The notes: generated by a model not told the origin, from the letters alone. A stretch of DNA of 46,819 nt from Fibrobacterota bacterium (GCA_023436145.1 JAEZKP010000022.1:1-46819), one strand, 5' to 3'; counted from the stretch's first letter, positions 7,659 through 16,768 are shown. Program-made: numbers and translations.

Positions 7659-9469
7659 CAGTCACCAATAAACCTTCCAGCCCAGCTGCGTACTGTTTTG
7701 CCGTTAAGGATGTGAAATTTGCGTAACCGTCGCAGCGTCTCATTGGAAAATGTATTAAGGGGAATCCATAGCAAGTGTTTTTTATATTTGGATGCCTGGT
7801 TTCGGAGAATGGCTCCTGGTTTTTTCTGGGAGATGTAGGCAATCACACGCTCCTGGCTGAAAATCAGTGAACCAATGGTTAGTCGCGCAGCAAGGTTGGG
7901 AAGCTGCAGGTCTTTGGTGATTTCAAAAACATTTGGTATATGCCTGGGAGGATAGAGTAGAGCCAGCCCTCCATAGCAGCACTGCGCGATTCCCGGACCG
8001 ATAAGGTTTTCAAATGGATCGGTGGCATAAAAACTGAGGGTGGATTCCTCTTGATGTTCAGCATACCAGGTGGCGCAATGAGAGTAGAGCTGATCGTTGG
8101 AGTCATCGAAAATAATAATCACTGTATCAATTTTACCCCGTGATGGTGGAATCTCTTTTACATAGATATCTCCGGTATGCCAGTTTCTCAATGTTTCCCT
8201 GATATCTATGCCGTCCTTTACAGATGAACTGAATTTTTCGTTTCTTATGAAATCTTCCACCATTATTTTCAGGCTTTTCTGTCTGATATAGGCATTAAAA
8301 CGCTCGATACGCATATCTTCCGGAATATGGGAACACATTCCGAAAGGATTCCAGGTAAAACGGTATTTTTTCTGGCGTTCAATCGAGGGGTCCGGTTTTA
8401 TAGAAAGAGTGCGCCAGTGAAGTTCAAAGTCACGGAAAAGGTTTACTGATTCAACTACTCCCCATTGTGCCACACTGATCCGGTTTATTCCGATTCCCAT
8501 TAGATCTGAGCTCTCTTCGATAGATATATAGGGGTAATAGCGGGCACTTTTAAGGATTCTTAGGGCAAATGAGTTTCCTCCAACACCTTTTGCCGATTCT
8601 ACAATGTCAAAAAGCGAGGGCATGAGCCGGTCAGACATTACCGTTAAATTACGTAGAAATGTCAGTGCTGTCTGAATACGTACCGGAGAAAGGGATACGA
8701 TATCTTCTTTCTGGGTGAAATAATCATCTCTGGTTTCCCGGAAGAGGTCTTTAATGGTTTCGATTTCATCGAATGGTTCGGCAAAAAGGTCATGACGTTC
8801 CTTTTCGTATTTACCTGTAATAAAGGGAAGTTCGCCAAGAGCAAAATAGAGATGATCTGGATTTATGAGTGCGGAGAGGACTGAATAGTCATCAGAAGGT
8901 GCAAATGTCAGATTACAGCTTTTTTCCTGATAAAAATGAAAAGCAGTACGGACAAAGGTTCTGAAGTGAACCAGAACCAGAATATTTTGGAACCGGGTGC
9001 GGAGCTGGTGAATCTGACTGGCAATATACTGGCCTTCACAGTCATTAGCTGAACCCTTTGGGGGATTTCCGACTGCTTTGAGGCAAAGGGAGCTGAAAAG
9101 GTCAAAGCCAAGTCTGGAAGCAGCATAGGGATCAGGTAATGATGGAAGTGGGGTTGGGGCTTTGAGGTATGGTGATCCGATGCAGAAAAACGGTTTATAA
9201 TTTTGAACCGATTGTCTGACAGCCTCAATTGCTGCATCGCAGGGGTCAACCGGAATATAGAAGCTGGAATCAGAACCGGTTTTAGCGGCAATGGCGCTGA
9301 CCAGTGGTAATCTGTCAACTGCGTCTCTCAGCTGCTCCTGAAAAACCGTCGGTATGTCAACTGCGATACAATCAAAGCTCTGTTTGAGAAAAAGAGATCT
9401 GACATACCGGGCATAAAAGATGCTGCCATGAAGATAGGGGATAATGGTTATACCAGGAGAGAGATACAC
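7658..9469 (-). CDS. Large protein partnered with MoxR ATPase, DUF5682/TraB-like N-terminus (tentative)
   Basis: A 603-residue soluble protein without signal peptide or membrane helices. Its opening (PYLHGSIFYARYVRSLF, then FDCIAVDIP, then RLPLVSAIAA, then YIPVDPCDAAIEAVRQ) follows the plan I remember for DUF5682 and the wider TraB/ChaN-like fold: a histidine loop, a helix, a 'd.v.vE.P' strand, and a segment listing residues to be protected. The usual Glu after the strand is Asp-Ile-Pro here. The central part has charged helices. Near residue 470, IDTVIIIFDDSND begins a Rossmann- or VWA-like strand. It starts 4 bp after the MoxR-type gene and is coupled to the secreted gene downstream. Family assignment is an inference; the operon partnership is visible. 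Confidence 0.7.
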   Translation of the reverse strand: MYLSPGITIIPYLHGSIFYARYVRSLFLKQSFDCIAVDIPTVFQEQLRDAVDRLPLVSAIAAKTGSDSSFYIPVDPCDAAIEAVRQSVQNYKPFFCIGSPYLKAPTPLPSLPDPYAASRLGFDLFSSLCLKAVGNPPKGSANDCEGQYIASQIHQLRTRFQNILVLVHFRTFVRTAFHFYQEKSCNLTFAPSDDYSVLSALINPDHLYFALGELPFITGKYEKERHDLFAEPFDEIETIKDLFRETRDDYFTQKEDIVSLSPVRIQTALTFLRNLTVMSDRLMPSLFDIVESAKGVGGNSFALRILKSARYYPYISIEESSDLMGIGINRISVAQWGVVESVNLFRDFELHWRTLSIKPDPSIERQKKYRFTWNPFGMCSHIPEDMRIERFNAYIRQKSLKIMVEDFIRNEKFSSSVKDGIDIRETLRNWHTGDIYVKEIPPSRGKIDTVIIIFDDSNDQLYSHCATWYAEHQEESTLSFYATDPFENLIGPGIAQCCYGGLALLYPPRHIPNVFEITKDLQLPNLAARLTIGSLIFSQERVIAYISQKKPGAILRNQASKYKKHLLWIPLNTFSNETLRRLRKFHILNGKTVRSWAGRFIGD

Positions 9470-9472
9470 AGG

Positions 9473-10399
9473 TCAATCTTCCTCGTTATTATCTGGGTTG
9501 AGAGAATCGTTGTCTGAGAAAAAGAAGTCTCCCAGATTCATAGATGGTAAATGCTCGCCGGAAAGTTTTCTTTTGGCAGCCAGGCTTTCCATATCAAGAG
9601 CGTCCTCTCCCAGAATCTGCACAATAGCATTTCTGAAAAGCTGCTCAGTATCAGTTGAATTACCTGAATTTTTCAGTTTCAAAGAGTACCTGAGTGCGCT
9701 GATGCCATCTCTGACTGAATAAGGAAGGTCCAGGCTGTGAGCTTTTTGCAGAAAATCCACACACATCTGCAGAAATTCTTCGTCTGAAAAGGGGAGGCTA
9801 TATTGCAGGATTTTAAGTTCATCGGCCCGGTTGGGAAATGGAATCTGGATTCCTGGCTGAAGTCGTGACATGATATAATCGGGAATCTCAAAAGTAGAGG
9901 AATCTTCGTTCATGGTAACTGCAGCTCTGAACTCTTTGTGGGCAGTTATGGTAATACCGGCGATAATGGATTCCACAGTTCTACGATTATCAAAGAGTCC
10001 TGCCAGTGAGGCCCAGGATTTTTCGGACATGCGGTTTCCTTCATCCAGAATCGCAATACCGCCACTTATTACAGCTGAGAGTAGTGGACTGGCATGGTAG
10101 GTGATTTTGCCATTTTCCGAAAGAACCGGGGTTACCAGAAGATCTTCCGGTCTTGTATCGCTTGTACACTGCATTATGTAAACGTCCTGATTGCGCTCGC
10201 GGGCAGCAGCTATAGCCAGGGTTGTTTTTCCGATACCTGGATGACCGATGATTCTCGGAGTCAGGGGCAGATCTTCTTTGTCTATGACCATCCAGCATGC
10301 ATGAAGCTGGCGCAGCGGTTCACTCTGACCTATCCACTGAACCTGGCTTTCCAGTGGATGAGAGAGAACCAGTTCAACATTATCTATCACTTTTTTCAT
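9473..10399 (-). CDS. MoxR-type AAA+ ATPase
   Basis: A 308-residue AAA+ ATPase of the MoxR/AAA_5 class, which remodel or activate partner proteins using ATP. It has Walker A GHPGIGKT near residue 53, Walker B with GIAILDEGNRM near residue 113, a sensor-1 region AAVTMNEDS (residues ~158-166) and an arginine-containing IMSRLQPGIQIPFPNRADEL lid boundary. The C-terminal ~30 residues are acidic. AGGA is 8 bases upstream of the ATG. It is the first gene of a tight three-gene operon. MoxR proteins usually pair with a VWA protein; none is obvious here, so the 603-residue protein is the likely client or effector. Confidence 0.9.
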   Translation of the reverse strand: MKKVIDNVELVLSHPLESQVQWIGQSEPLRQLHACWMVIDKEDLPLTPRIIGHPGIGKTTLAIAAARERNQDVYIMQCTSDTRPEDLLVTPVLSENGKITYHASPLLSAVISGGIAILDEGNRMSEKSWASLAGLFDNRRTVESIIAGITITAHKEFRAAVTMNEDSSTFEIPDYIMSRLQPGIQIPFPNRADELKILQYSLPFSDEEFLQMCVDFLQKAHSLDLPYSVRDGISALRYSLKLKNSGNSTDTEQLFRNAIVQILGEDALDMESLAAKRKLSGEHLPSMNLGDFFFSDNDSLNPDNNEED

Positions 10400-11091
10400 T
10401 CACAATCCTTCATGTGTCATGTGCAAAAGAGCTTCATTAAGAAAAGGACCAACAAATACTGCAGGAGGAAAAATTGATTTCGTTTTTATCCCCTTTATAT
10501 TTCCTGGATTTAATCATCTGGTTTAAAATAAAACCTGAATCAAACATTGCTTTTACATAAAAAAATACCTTTTTAGCCGTTTCATTTAGTGGATTACAGC
10601 TGTTAAAGCTTATAATTACCAATAAAATCGACACTAAAAAGGTGATGAAATGAAGATAGGTTACGACAGAAAAAATTGCAAGACAGGTAATGTTGGAAAG
10701 GATATAGAAATACCAAAGAAATTACCTCAAAAACATCAGTCTGCGTTTCGTCGAGATTCAACACTCAGAAGATAAACCTGACCGGCTATCTCTCTTACAT
10801 TAAATAGAACCAGGGTGTTTTTTTTAACGTCATTCAGATACCGGCTGGAAATACATCTTCCATTGAGGGTCCAATGGTCTTAAGTCATACAAATTGTAGG
10901 AGTTAGGTATAACGATATCCTCTCAGTTAAAAAATGGGAAAATGGCTGGATTTATATTGCCTTGCCCCTTTTGGGGACAATTTGCGGAAGTTTTTCACGT
11001 ACTATTTTTTAATCCACCCGCAGAATGTAATTTATCCACTCCTTAAATAAACCTGTAAATTATACCGGATCGTCAAAATTGAGGGCCCGGG
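10400..11091. other. Intergenic region between MoxR operon and bipA, no clear gene
   Basis: About 690 bp between divergently transcribed genes. The only open frame worth noting on the plus strand is 10650-10775 (41 codons, strongly basic, weak GGTG upstream), which I do not call. A minus-strand frame at 10437-10634 has no plausible ribosome site or family look. A short hairpin, ccccttttgggg with flanking ttg/caa, lies at 10962-10980. Promoters for both flanking genes must lie here, but no consensus box stands out. Confidence 0.5.
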
Positions 11092-12885
11092 GTGAAGAAT
11101 GTTAAAAAAATGAGTTTAAACCAACACAAAATCAGAAATATTGCTATTATTGCCCATGTCGATCATGGCAAAACTACTCTGGTGGATCAGTTATTCAGGC
11201 AGAGTGGTATGTTCAGGGAAAATCAGAGTGTAGCCGAACGGTTGATGGATTCGATGGATCTGGAAAGAGAGCGGGGAATAACCATTGCAGCCAAAAATGG
11301 ATCGTTTCGCTACCGGGGACACCATATTAATGTGATAGATACTCCAGGGCATGCTGATTTCGGCGGGCAGGTGGAGAGAATATTAAAGATGGCAGACGGG
11401 GCGCTTTTGCTGGTGGATGCCAAAGAGGGGCCGATGCCTCAGACCTATTTTGTCCTGAAGAAAGCTTTGTCTCTGTCACTTCCCATTATCGTGGTTATCA
11501 ATAAGATTGATAAACCGGCAGCCCGTCCGGTATGGGCAGTGGACCAGGTTTTTGATTTATTTGTTAAGCTTAATGCACCTGATCATATTCTGGACTTCCC
11601 GGTGGTTTATTCTTCTGCCAGGGAGGGGTATGCGCGCAACGATCCGGATGAGGACGGAATGACACTGGAACCCTTGCTGGATAAGATAATATCACATATT
11701 CCCCCACCGCAGGGTGATCCCGGAGCCCCTTTGCAAATGTTAGTCAGTTCCATCGACTATTCTCCTTACCTGGGAAGACTTGGAATCGGTAAGATCACTG
11801 CAGGAACTTTAAATGTTAATAAGGAAATTGCAGTGGCACTTCGGGACGGTCAACTGGTGCCTGCCCGCATAACCAAAGTATACAAATTTGATGGTGTACA
11901 GAAAGTACCGGTGGAGATGGCAGGTGTAGGTGAGATAGTGGCTGTGGCCGGTATGGATGAGGTGACAGTGGGGGTTAGCTTTACTGATCCGCTTCAGCCA
12001 AACCCATTACCGCCTATAGTTATTGATCCGCCAACAATTTCCATGAATTTCATACCAAACGATTCTCCTTTTGCCGGTAAAGAGGGCAGGTTTGTGACTT
12101 CCAGACATCTGCAGGAGAGATTGCAGCGGGAAGTGCTTTCTGATGTTGCTCTGGTGGTGGAGGAACTTACAGATTGTATAGGTTACAAAGTGTCCGGACG
12201 TGGTGAGTTGCACTTGTCGATTCTTATTGAGCGTATGCGCCGTGAAGGTTATGAGTTTCAGGTGACCCGTCCCCAGGTGATAATGCGTGAGGAAAATGGG
12301 GTGAAGTGTGAACCCTATGAGGAGCTTACTATTGATGTGGATGAAAAATACATGGGTGTTGTCATTGAAAAGGTAAGTACACGAAAGGGCATTCTTACCC
12401 AGATGCATCAGGAGAATGGATTGGCCCGCATTCTCTTTAAAATTCCAACCAGAGGTTTACTGGGGTATCGTTCGGAGTTTTTGACTGATACCAGGGGAAT
12501 GGGCACCATGAATTACGTGTTTCTGGAATACGGTCCTTACACTGGAGAGATAAGAACCAGAGCTAATGGAGTTCTGGTGTCAAAAGAGGCTTGTACAACT
12601 GTGGCATACGCACTCTTTGGACTACAGGACCGTGGGGTAATGTTTTTAGGACCAGGAGTCAATGTTTATAAAGGACAGATCGTAGGAGAGCACTGTCGTG
12701 CAAATGATCTGGTGGTAAATCCCGGCAAGGAGAAGAAGCTCAGTAATATGCGTGCTGCAGGTTCAGATGAGAATGTGCTTTTGATACCTGCACATGAGAT
12801 GACCCTTGAAGACTGTATTTCTTATATCAACGATGACGAGTTGGTGGAGATAACTCCCAAGACTATACGCTTAAGAAAGAGATGA
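11092..12885 (+). CDS. typA: Ribosome-associated GTPase BipA/TypA
   Basis: A 597-residue translational GTPase of the TypA/BipA family (usual length ~600), which binds the 70S ribosome and helps 50S assembly and stress or cold adaptation. G motifs: AHVDHGKTT (G1, residues ~20-28), RGITIAAK (G2), DTPGHADF (G3), NKIDK (G4) and SSAREG (G5). Then come the beta-barrel domain II, EF-G-like domains III and V (GRGELHLSILIERMRREG; MGVVIEKVSTRKG) and the BipA-specific C-terminal domain (NPGKEKKLSNMRAAG). The GTG at 11092 is preceded by GAGGG six bases upstream; an ATG six codons later is the alternative. Monocistronic. Confidence 0.96.
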   Translation: MKNVKKMSLNQHKIRNIAIIAHVDHGKTTLVDQLFRQSGMFRENQSVAERLMDSMDLERERGITIAAKNGSFRYRGHHINVIDTPGHADFGGQVERILKMADGALLLVDAKEGPMPQTYFVLKKALSLSLPIIVVINKIDKPAARPVWAVDQVFDLFVKLNAPDHILDFPVVYSSAREGYARNDPDEDGMTLEPLLDKIISHIPPPQGDPGAPLQMLVSSIDYSPYLGRLGIGKITAGTLNVNKEIAVALRDGQLVPARITKVYKFDGVQKVPVEMAGVGEIVAVAGMDEVTVGVSFTDPLQPNPLPPIVIDPPTISMNFIPNDSPFAGKEGRFVTSRHLQERLQREVLSDVALVVEELTDCIGYKVSGRGELHLSILIERMRREGYEFQVTRPQVIMREENGVKCEPYEELTIDVDEKYMGVVIEKVSTRKGILTQMHQENGLARILFKIPTRGLLGYRSEFLTDTRGMGTMNYVFLEYGPYTGEIRTRANGVLVSKEACTTVAYALFGLQDRGVMFLGPGVNVYKGQIVGEHCRANDLVVNPGKEKKLSNMRAAGSDENVLLIPAHEMTLEDCISYINDDELVEITPKTIRLRKR

Positions 12886-13006
12886 ACGGTTTGAGGTGGG
12901 GGTAACGGCAGCGAGGAGGGAAAAGGAATGCTTCTGGCCCGGTTTTTGCTAAAGTTATAGTAATATTATAAAACCGTTTAATTCAACCGGAAACCAGGGG
13001 TTAAGC

Positions 13007-14347
13007 GTGAGAAACCCGAAAGTACTTTTAATAGAAGACGATGAAACTACACTTCTTGGTTATTCCAAATATCTTTCTCTAAAAGGATATTACATCAAGA
13101 CAGCAAACTCTCTGGCTTCGGGGAGGCAGTTGCTGGCAGGAGAGAATTTCGATGCTGTCCTGCTTGATTTAAAACTACCCGATGGTTGCTCTCTGCATCT
13201 GATTAAAGAAATTAGTTTGTCAAGTGAGTCGACCGCAATTATCGTGATCTCCGGAATAAGTGAAATATCTACTGCTGTGGAGGCCATGCAGTATGGAGCA
13301 TTCAACTTTCTTACCAAACCGGTGGAGATGGAGGCTTTAGAACTCTCACTGCGGAGCAGTTTACAGGTAGAAGAACTCAAAAGACGGGAGCAGATTCACA
13401 AACGGCTTCTTCCGGAAAATCCAAGAATCTATTTTGGAGTAAGTCCGGAAATCGAAAAAACAATTGAATACGCCAGGGTCGCAGCTTTAAACGATTCTGT
13501 CGTGCTGCTTCTGGGGGAAACTGGCACCGGTAAAGGTGTTCTGGCCAGGTGGATTCATGATCACAGCTCTCGCAGAAATGGCAATTATGTTGAACTTAAC
13601 TGCTCTTCTTTACGTGGAGAAATTCTTAGAAGTGAACTTTACGGGCACACTAAGGGCGCTTTTACATCTGCTATCAAGGACAGGGATGGCTTAATCGAAA
13701 TCGCCGATGGCGGTACACTGTTTTTAGACGAAATCGGGGATATGGATGCCGAAGTGCAGGCAGAGCTTTTAAAAACCATCGAAGAGAGAACTTTTCGCAG
13801 AATCGGAGAAAATAAAACCAGAAGCAGTAATTTCAGACTCATCTGCGCCACCAATCGTAACCTAAAGATGGCTTCACATGAAGGAACTTTCCGCTCAGAT
13901 CTTTATTACCGCATCTGTGTTTTTCCTATTGAACTTCCTGCATTACGGAACAGAAAAAAAGACCTGCCCGGTCTTCTGACTCATATCTTAAGTAGCTTCG
14001 GTCTAGAAAACTATTCAATCGAGGATTCGGTGGTAGAGTTACTTTCCCGCTATTCCTGGCCTGGAAACATTAGAGAGCTTAAAAATATGCTGGAGAGGGC
14101 TATCCTTTTAGCTCAGGGCAAACCCTTGTGTGTTGAACATTTTCCCGGATTGCTTAATGTCAATAACTCTGCTTCCACAACCAAGCAACCTCCTGATCAA
14201 TGGAATCTTGAAATCCTGGAAAAAAAGCATATCCTCAAAGCTCTAAAACATTTTAGCGATAAGTCTGAGGCCAGTAAAGCCCTGGGTATCTCCTTATCAT
14301 CACTTTACAGAAAACTGGAAAGTTACAAAGATCCCATTGCCGTTTAA
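13007..14347 (+). CDS. NtrC-family sigma54-dependent response regulator
   Basis: A 446-residue regulator: receiver (1-120), AAA+ sigma54 activator (~142-375) and Fis-type helix-turn-helix (~405-445). The receiver is intact: acidic pocket IEDDE (D11/D12), phosphoacceptor D54 in VLLDLKLPDG and K104 in LTKP. The ATPase has Walker A GETGTGKG (170-177), Walker B GTLFLDEIGD (236-245), and the sigma54-contact loop reads GAFTSA (217-222) rather than GAFTGA. The recognition segment is SEASKALGISLSSLYRKLE. It starts with GTG after a GGGG six bases away. It is followed 263 bp later by a histidine kinase that is its likely partner. Confidence 0.93.
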   Translation: MRNPKVLLIEDDETTLLGYSKYLSLKGYYIKTANSLASGRQLLAGENFDAVLLDLKLPDGCSLHLIKEISLSSESTAIIVISGISEISTAVEAMQYGAFNFLTKPVEMEALELSLRSSLQVEELKRREQIHKRLLPENPRIYFGVSPEIEKTIEYARVAALNDSVVLLLGETGTGKGVLARWIHDHSSRRNGNYVELNCSSLRGEILRSELYGHTKGAFTSAIKDRDGLIEIADGGTLFLDEIGDMDAEVQAELLKTIEERTFRRIGENKTRSSNFRLICATNRNLKMASHEGTFRSDLYYRICVFPIELPALRNRKKDLPGLLTHILSSFGLENYSIEDSVVELLSRYSWPGNIRELKNMLERAILLAQGKPLCVEHFPGLLNVNNSASTTKQPPDQWNLEILEKKHILKALKHFSDKSEASKALGISLSSLYRKLESYKDPIAV

Positions 14348-14538
14348 TTTTAAAAGTGTACTTCTTTTTACCAGCCTTTTCTCCCCTTTTTCCTCCCTTC
14401 ATAGACTTATCAGTCAGGGGGGAAAATTTTTTTTTCGATTCATGTTTTTTTTTAGGATGAAAGCTTTTATATTAAAAATCCGTTATCTCTTTTCTCATTT
14501 TTCCCATTTCAATTCTCGATTTTTAGAAAATGATGACC

Positions 14539-14561
14539 CTGTCAGCTCATGTGACTGACAG
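14539..14561. promoter_or_regulatory. Inverted repeat upstream of the histidine kinase gene
   Basis: CTGTCAG at 14539-14545 and CTGACAG at 14555-14561 form a perfect 7-bp inverted repeat with a 9-base spacer, 49 bp before the kinase ATG. It could be an operator or a short hairpin between the two genes. There is no T-tract, so an intrinsic terminator is unlikely. The rest of this 263-bp gap is T-rich and has no gene. Confidence 0.35.
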
Positions 14562-14610
14562 CCAGGCAGGCAATGCGCTTTCCCTTGAAGTAACCACTTA
14601 TCTGGAGTAA

Positions 14611-16146
14611 ATGAATATGGAATGCATTCTTCGTGTATTAATGGTGGAGAGCTCGGATGAGGATGTCGCAAAACTGGAATCTGTATTATCCAGAGATGGA
14701 TTTGAAATTTATTCAGAACGGATTGAAACCACAGAGCAGATGTCAGAGAAATTAAAACAGAAATACTGGGATCTGGTTCTTTTCAGTAATGATGTGGAAG
14801 GTTTTGCCTTAGAAAGCGGTTTGAGGCTAGTGCGGGATGCAAATCCGGACCTTCCATTTGTAGTGATTTCATCAAAATCCGATGAAGAACTGATAGTCTA
14901 TGCCATGCGTTTGGGTGCTTCTGATTTTGTGAGTAGAGCAAGGTATTCAAGGCTGCTTTCGGTAGTACGCAGAGATGTTTCTGAATTTCAGATGAAACTT
15001 CGTCAACGTTCAAATGAACTTATGCATCTTAAAAGTCAGGAGCGTTACAGGCGTATAACTGAGAGCATTACTGACGTTTTAATCCTGCTTGATTCTAAAT
15101 TAAGGTGCACATACTGGAATAAGGCTGCAGAAATGCTGACCGGTATCAGTGCCAGGGCTGCCCTGAGCCGCCCCTTTTACGAGCTTTTTCCGGAAAACCC
15201 CGGACTGGAAATCCAGGATATGCTTAAAGGTGTACTGGAGCAACCCAAGACCACAGTCTCCACTTTCATCATGACCAGGGAAGAGAAAGAGTATCATTAT
15301 GAGATTTGTACCTATCCCGAAGAAAATGGTTTAACACTTTTAATCCGGGAAATCCCACAGTATCAGTTTACTCAGGATCTTATCAGTCCTCAGGGGGAAA
15401 AGGAAAATCAGTTAACCCAGAGCCAGAAGTTGCGTATTCTGGGATTGCTCACTTCTGGAGTGGCTCATGAGGTACGAAACCCTTTAAATGCTATTTCTGT
15501 GGTGCTGGAAGCTCTTTTCCAGGAACTTGGGGATAAACCAGATTATCTGCTTTATAAAGATCATGTTTTTACTCATGTGGAGAGGCTGACCCGTTTAATG
15601 CAGGATCTGCTGGAGCTTGGTAAACCTATAGAGCGCTCAAAGGTGGTGATCATTAATTTTACAGATCTGATAAAGGAATCTGTGGCTTTATGGAAAAGTT
15701 CAGGAAATCATTGTGGCCATACTGTGGAGATTAAAATGGCTGATATGGATGAAGTAAAGATTAAAGGTGATCCTTTAAAGCTGCAGCAGGTTTTCATGAA
15801 TATTCTTGAGAACGCTTCGCAGCACAGCCCTAAAGGAACCATTATTTCTATCTGGGTACAAAAAGATGGAAAACATCTTAACGTAAAGGTCTGTGATCAG
15901 GGAAATGGAATAAAAGATGATGATCTAAAAAGGATGTTTGAACCATTCTTTACCACCAGGAAAAAGGGTACCGGTTTAGGATTGGCTATAGTAAAACATA
16001 TTCTGGAAGTTCACAACGGCACAGTTACCATTCGTAACAGTAACCCCGGTCCCGGATGTACTGTGGAACTCCAGCTTCCCTTGTATCAGATCAGAAAACC
16101 GGGTAAACCCAGTGCATTTGAACCGGTTCAGATGATTAGTGCATAA
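14611..16146 (+). CDS. PAS histidine kinase with degenerate N-terminal receiver
   Basis: A 511-residue soluble kinase: receiver-like domain (~6-125), short coiled linker, PAS (~145-250), HisKA with H286 in GVAHEVRNPLN, and HATPase_c with N-box FMNILENASQHS (N397/N401), G1 CDQGNGI and G2 GTGLGLAIV. The receiver has lost its chemistry: the acidic pair is E13-S14, the acceptor site is S59 (VLFSND), and the lysine is R109 (FVSRAR). It cannot be phosphorylated in the normal way and likely acts as a protein-binding or signal domain. There are no transmembrane segments, so it is a cytoplasmic sensor. Its likely target is the NtrC-type regulator just upstream. Confidence 0.92.
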   Translation: MNMECILRVLMVESSDEDVAKLESVLSRDGFEIYSERIETTEQMSEKLKQKYWDLVLFSNDVEGFALESGLRLVRDANPDLPFVVISSKSDEELIVYAMRLGASDFVSRARYSRLLSVVRRDVSEFQMKLRQRSNELMHLKSQERYRRITESITDVLILLDSKLRCTYWNKAAEMLTGISARAALSRPFYELFPENPGLEIQDMLKGVLEQPKTTVSTFIMTREEKEYHYEICTYPEENGLTLLIREIPQYQFTQDLISPQGEKENQLTQSQKLRILGLLTSGVAHEVRNPLNAISVVLEALFQELGDKPDYLLYKDHVFTHVERLTRLMQDLLELGKPIERSKVVIINFTDLIKESVALWKSSGNHCGHTVEIKMADMDEVKIKGDPLKLQQVFMNILENASQHSPKGTIISIWVQKDGKHLNVKVCDQGNGIKDDDLKRMFEPFFTTRKKGTGLGLAIVKHILEVHNGTVTIRNSNPGPGCTVELQLPLYQIRKPGKPSAFEPVQMISA

Positions 16147-16156
16147 ATTAAAAAAT

Positions 16157-16177
16157 GGGCGATCGGTCTGATCGCCC
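16157..16177 (-). terminator. Intrinsic terminator for 16185-16439 (may serve the kinase too)
   Basis: Stem GGGCGATC (16157-16164) and GATCGCCC (16170-16177) with a 5-base loop. Read on the minus strand the stem is followed by ATTTTTTAATT, a good U-tract, 8 bp beyond the stop of the small membrane protein gene. The convergent kinase gene ends just before it. Confidence 0.8.
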
Positions 16178-16184
16178 CAGGAAA

Positions 16185-16439
16185 TTATGCACGAGGTGCA
16201 CCTCCCCTCGGTCGAGCAGTTCCACCCTGAGTTCCTGTTTTGGCAGCCCACCAGATAGCAACACCCACTATTAACAAGAGCATTATTACCCAGAACCACC
16301 ACCACCCGGTTGCTGCGGCCCCATCTGCAGCGCCATCTGTCAGCCCTGAATCACTCATGGTGTCTGTTGCTTGTGCGAAAAGCGTAACTGGTAATAGCGT
16401 TATTACAATCATAAAGTTTTTAATCCATTGCCAAATCAT
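16185..16439 (-). CDS. Small membrane protein with signal peptide and one TM helix
   Basis: An 84-residue protein: a signal peptide-like start (NFMIVITLLPVTLFAQA, residues 8-24), a short polar Asp/Ala/Gly-rich linker, a transmembrane helix rich in Trp (WWWFWVIMLLLIVGVAIWW, residues ~46-64), and a basic Gly/Pro/Arg tail (RPRGGAPRA). The tail should face the cytoplasm if the signal peptide is cleaved. No family recognised. It lies downstream of the acyl-carrier-like gene in the same direction with a 62-bp gap, and is followed by a clear terminator. Confidence 0.7.
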   Translation of the reverse strand: MIWQWIKNFMIVITLLPVTLFAQATDTMSDSGLTDGAADGAAATGWWWFWVIMLLLIVGVAIWWAAKTGTQGGTARPRGGAPRA

Positions 16440-16501
16440 AGTCCCTCCCTGATAAATTTGAGGTCAGATAGTTTAAGGAAACTGCAAGTATCAGGTCTAT
16501 T

Positions 16502-16768
16502 TCAAGCCGCTTTCTTGTATGTGAAGTCCTTTTTTTGAGAGCGGGTCTGAAGTTTTTGTTCCAGCAATGCCTGGTAATCCCCCAGGCTGCGTAATTTGAG
16601 AAGCTCCTCTTCATCAAATTCGATTTTATAGTGTTTTTCCAGTTCAAAGGTGAAAATAATCCTGTCGTGTGCAGTTCTCTCCAGTGCATCTATCCGGGTT
16701 TTTCTGTTGATCAGTCTTTTATCTATCGAAAAGTATTCTGAAACGAAACTCAGGAAATCCTTATTCAT
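16502..16768 (-). CDS. Acyl-carrier-protein-like protein lacking the phosphopantetheine serine
   Basis: An 88-residue protein that aligns without gaps to the helix II-III region of acyl carrier proteins. IDALERTAHDRIIFTFELEK occupies the place of IDDLGADSLDTVELVMALEE, and the following HYKIEFDEEELLKLRSLGDY matches the EEEFxxEIPDEDAEKIxTVGD segment. The DSL attachment motif reads Thr-Ala-His, so the serine that carries 4'-phosphopantetheine is alanine. The tail is basic (SQKKDFTYKKAA). AAGGA lies 7-8 bases before the ATG. It is probably a carrier-fold protein used for protein binding rather than acyl transfer; no synthase genes are adjacent. The fold is inferred from pattern, not searched. Confidence 0.65.
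   Translation of the reverse strand: MNKDFLSFVSEYFSIDKRLINRKTRIDALERTAHDRIIFTFELEKHYKIEFDEEELLKLRSLGDYQALLEQKLQTRSQKKDFTYKKAA

Noticed and set aside
10437..10634. 65-codon minus-strand frame upstream of the MoxR-type gene
   Set aside because: It overlaps the promoter region, has no ribosome site or family features, and its composition looks like random AT-rich sequence.
10650..10775. 41-codon basic plus-strand frame
   Set aside because: Only a weak GGTG before the ATG and no recognisable domain; described under the intergenic region instead.
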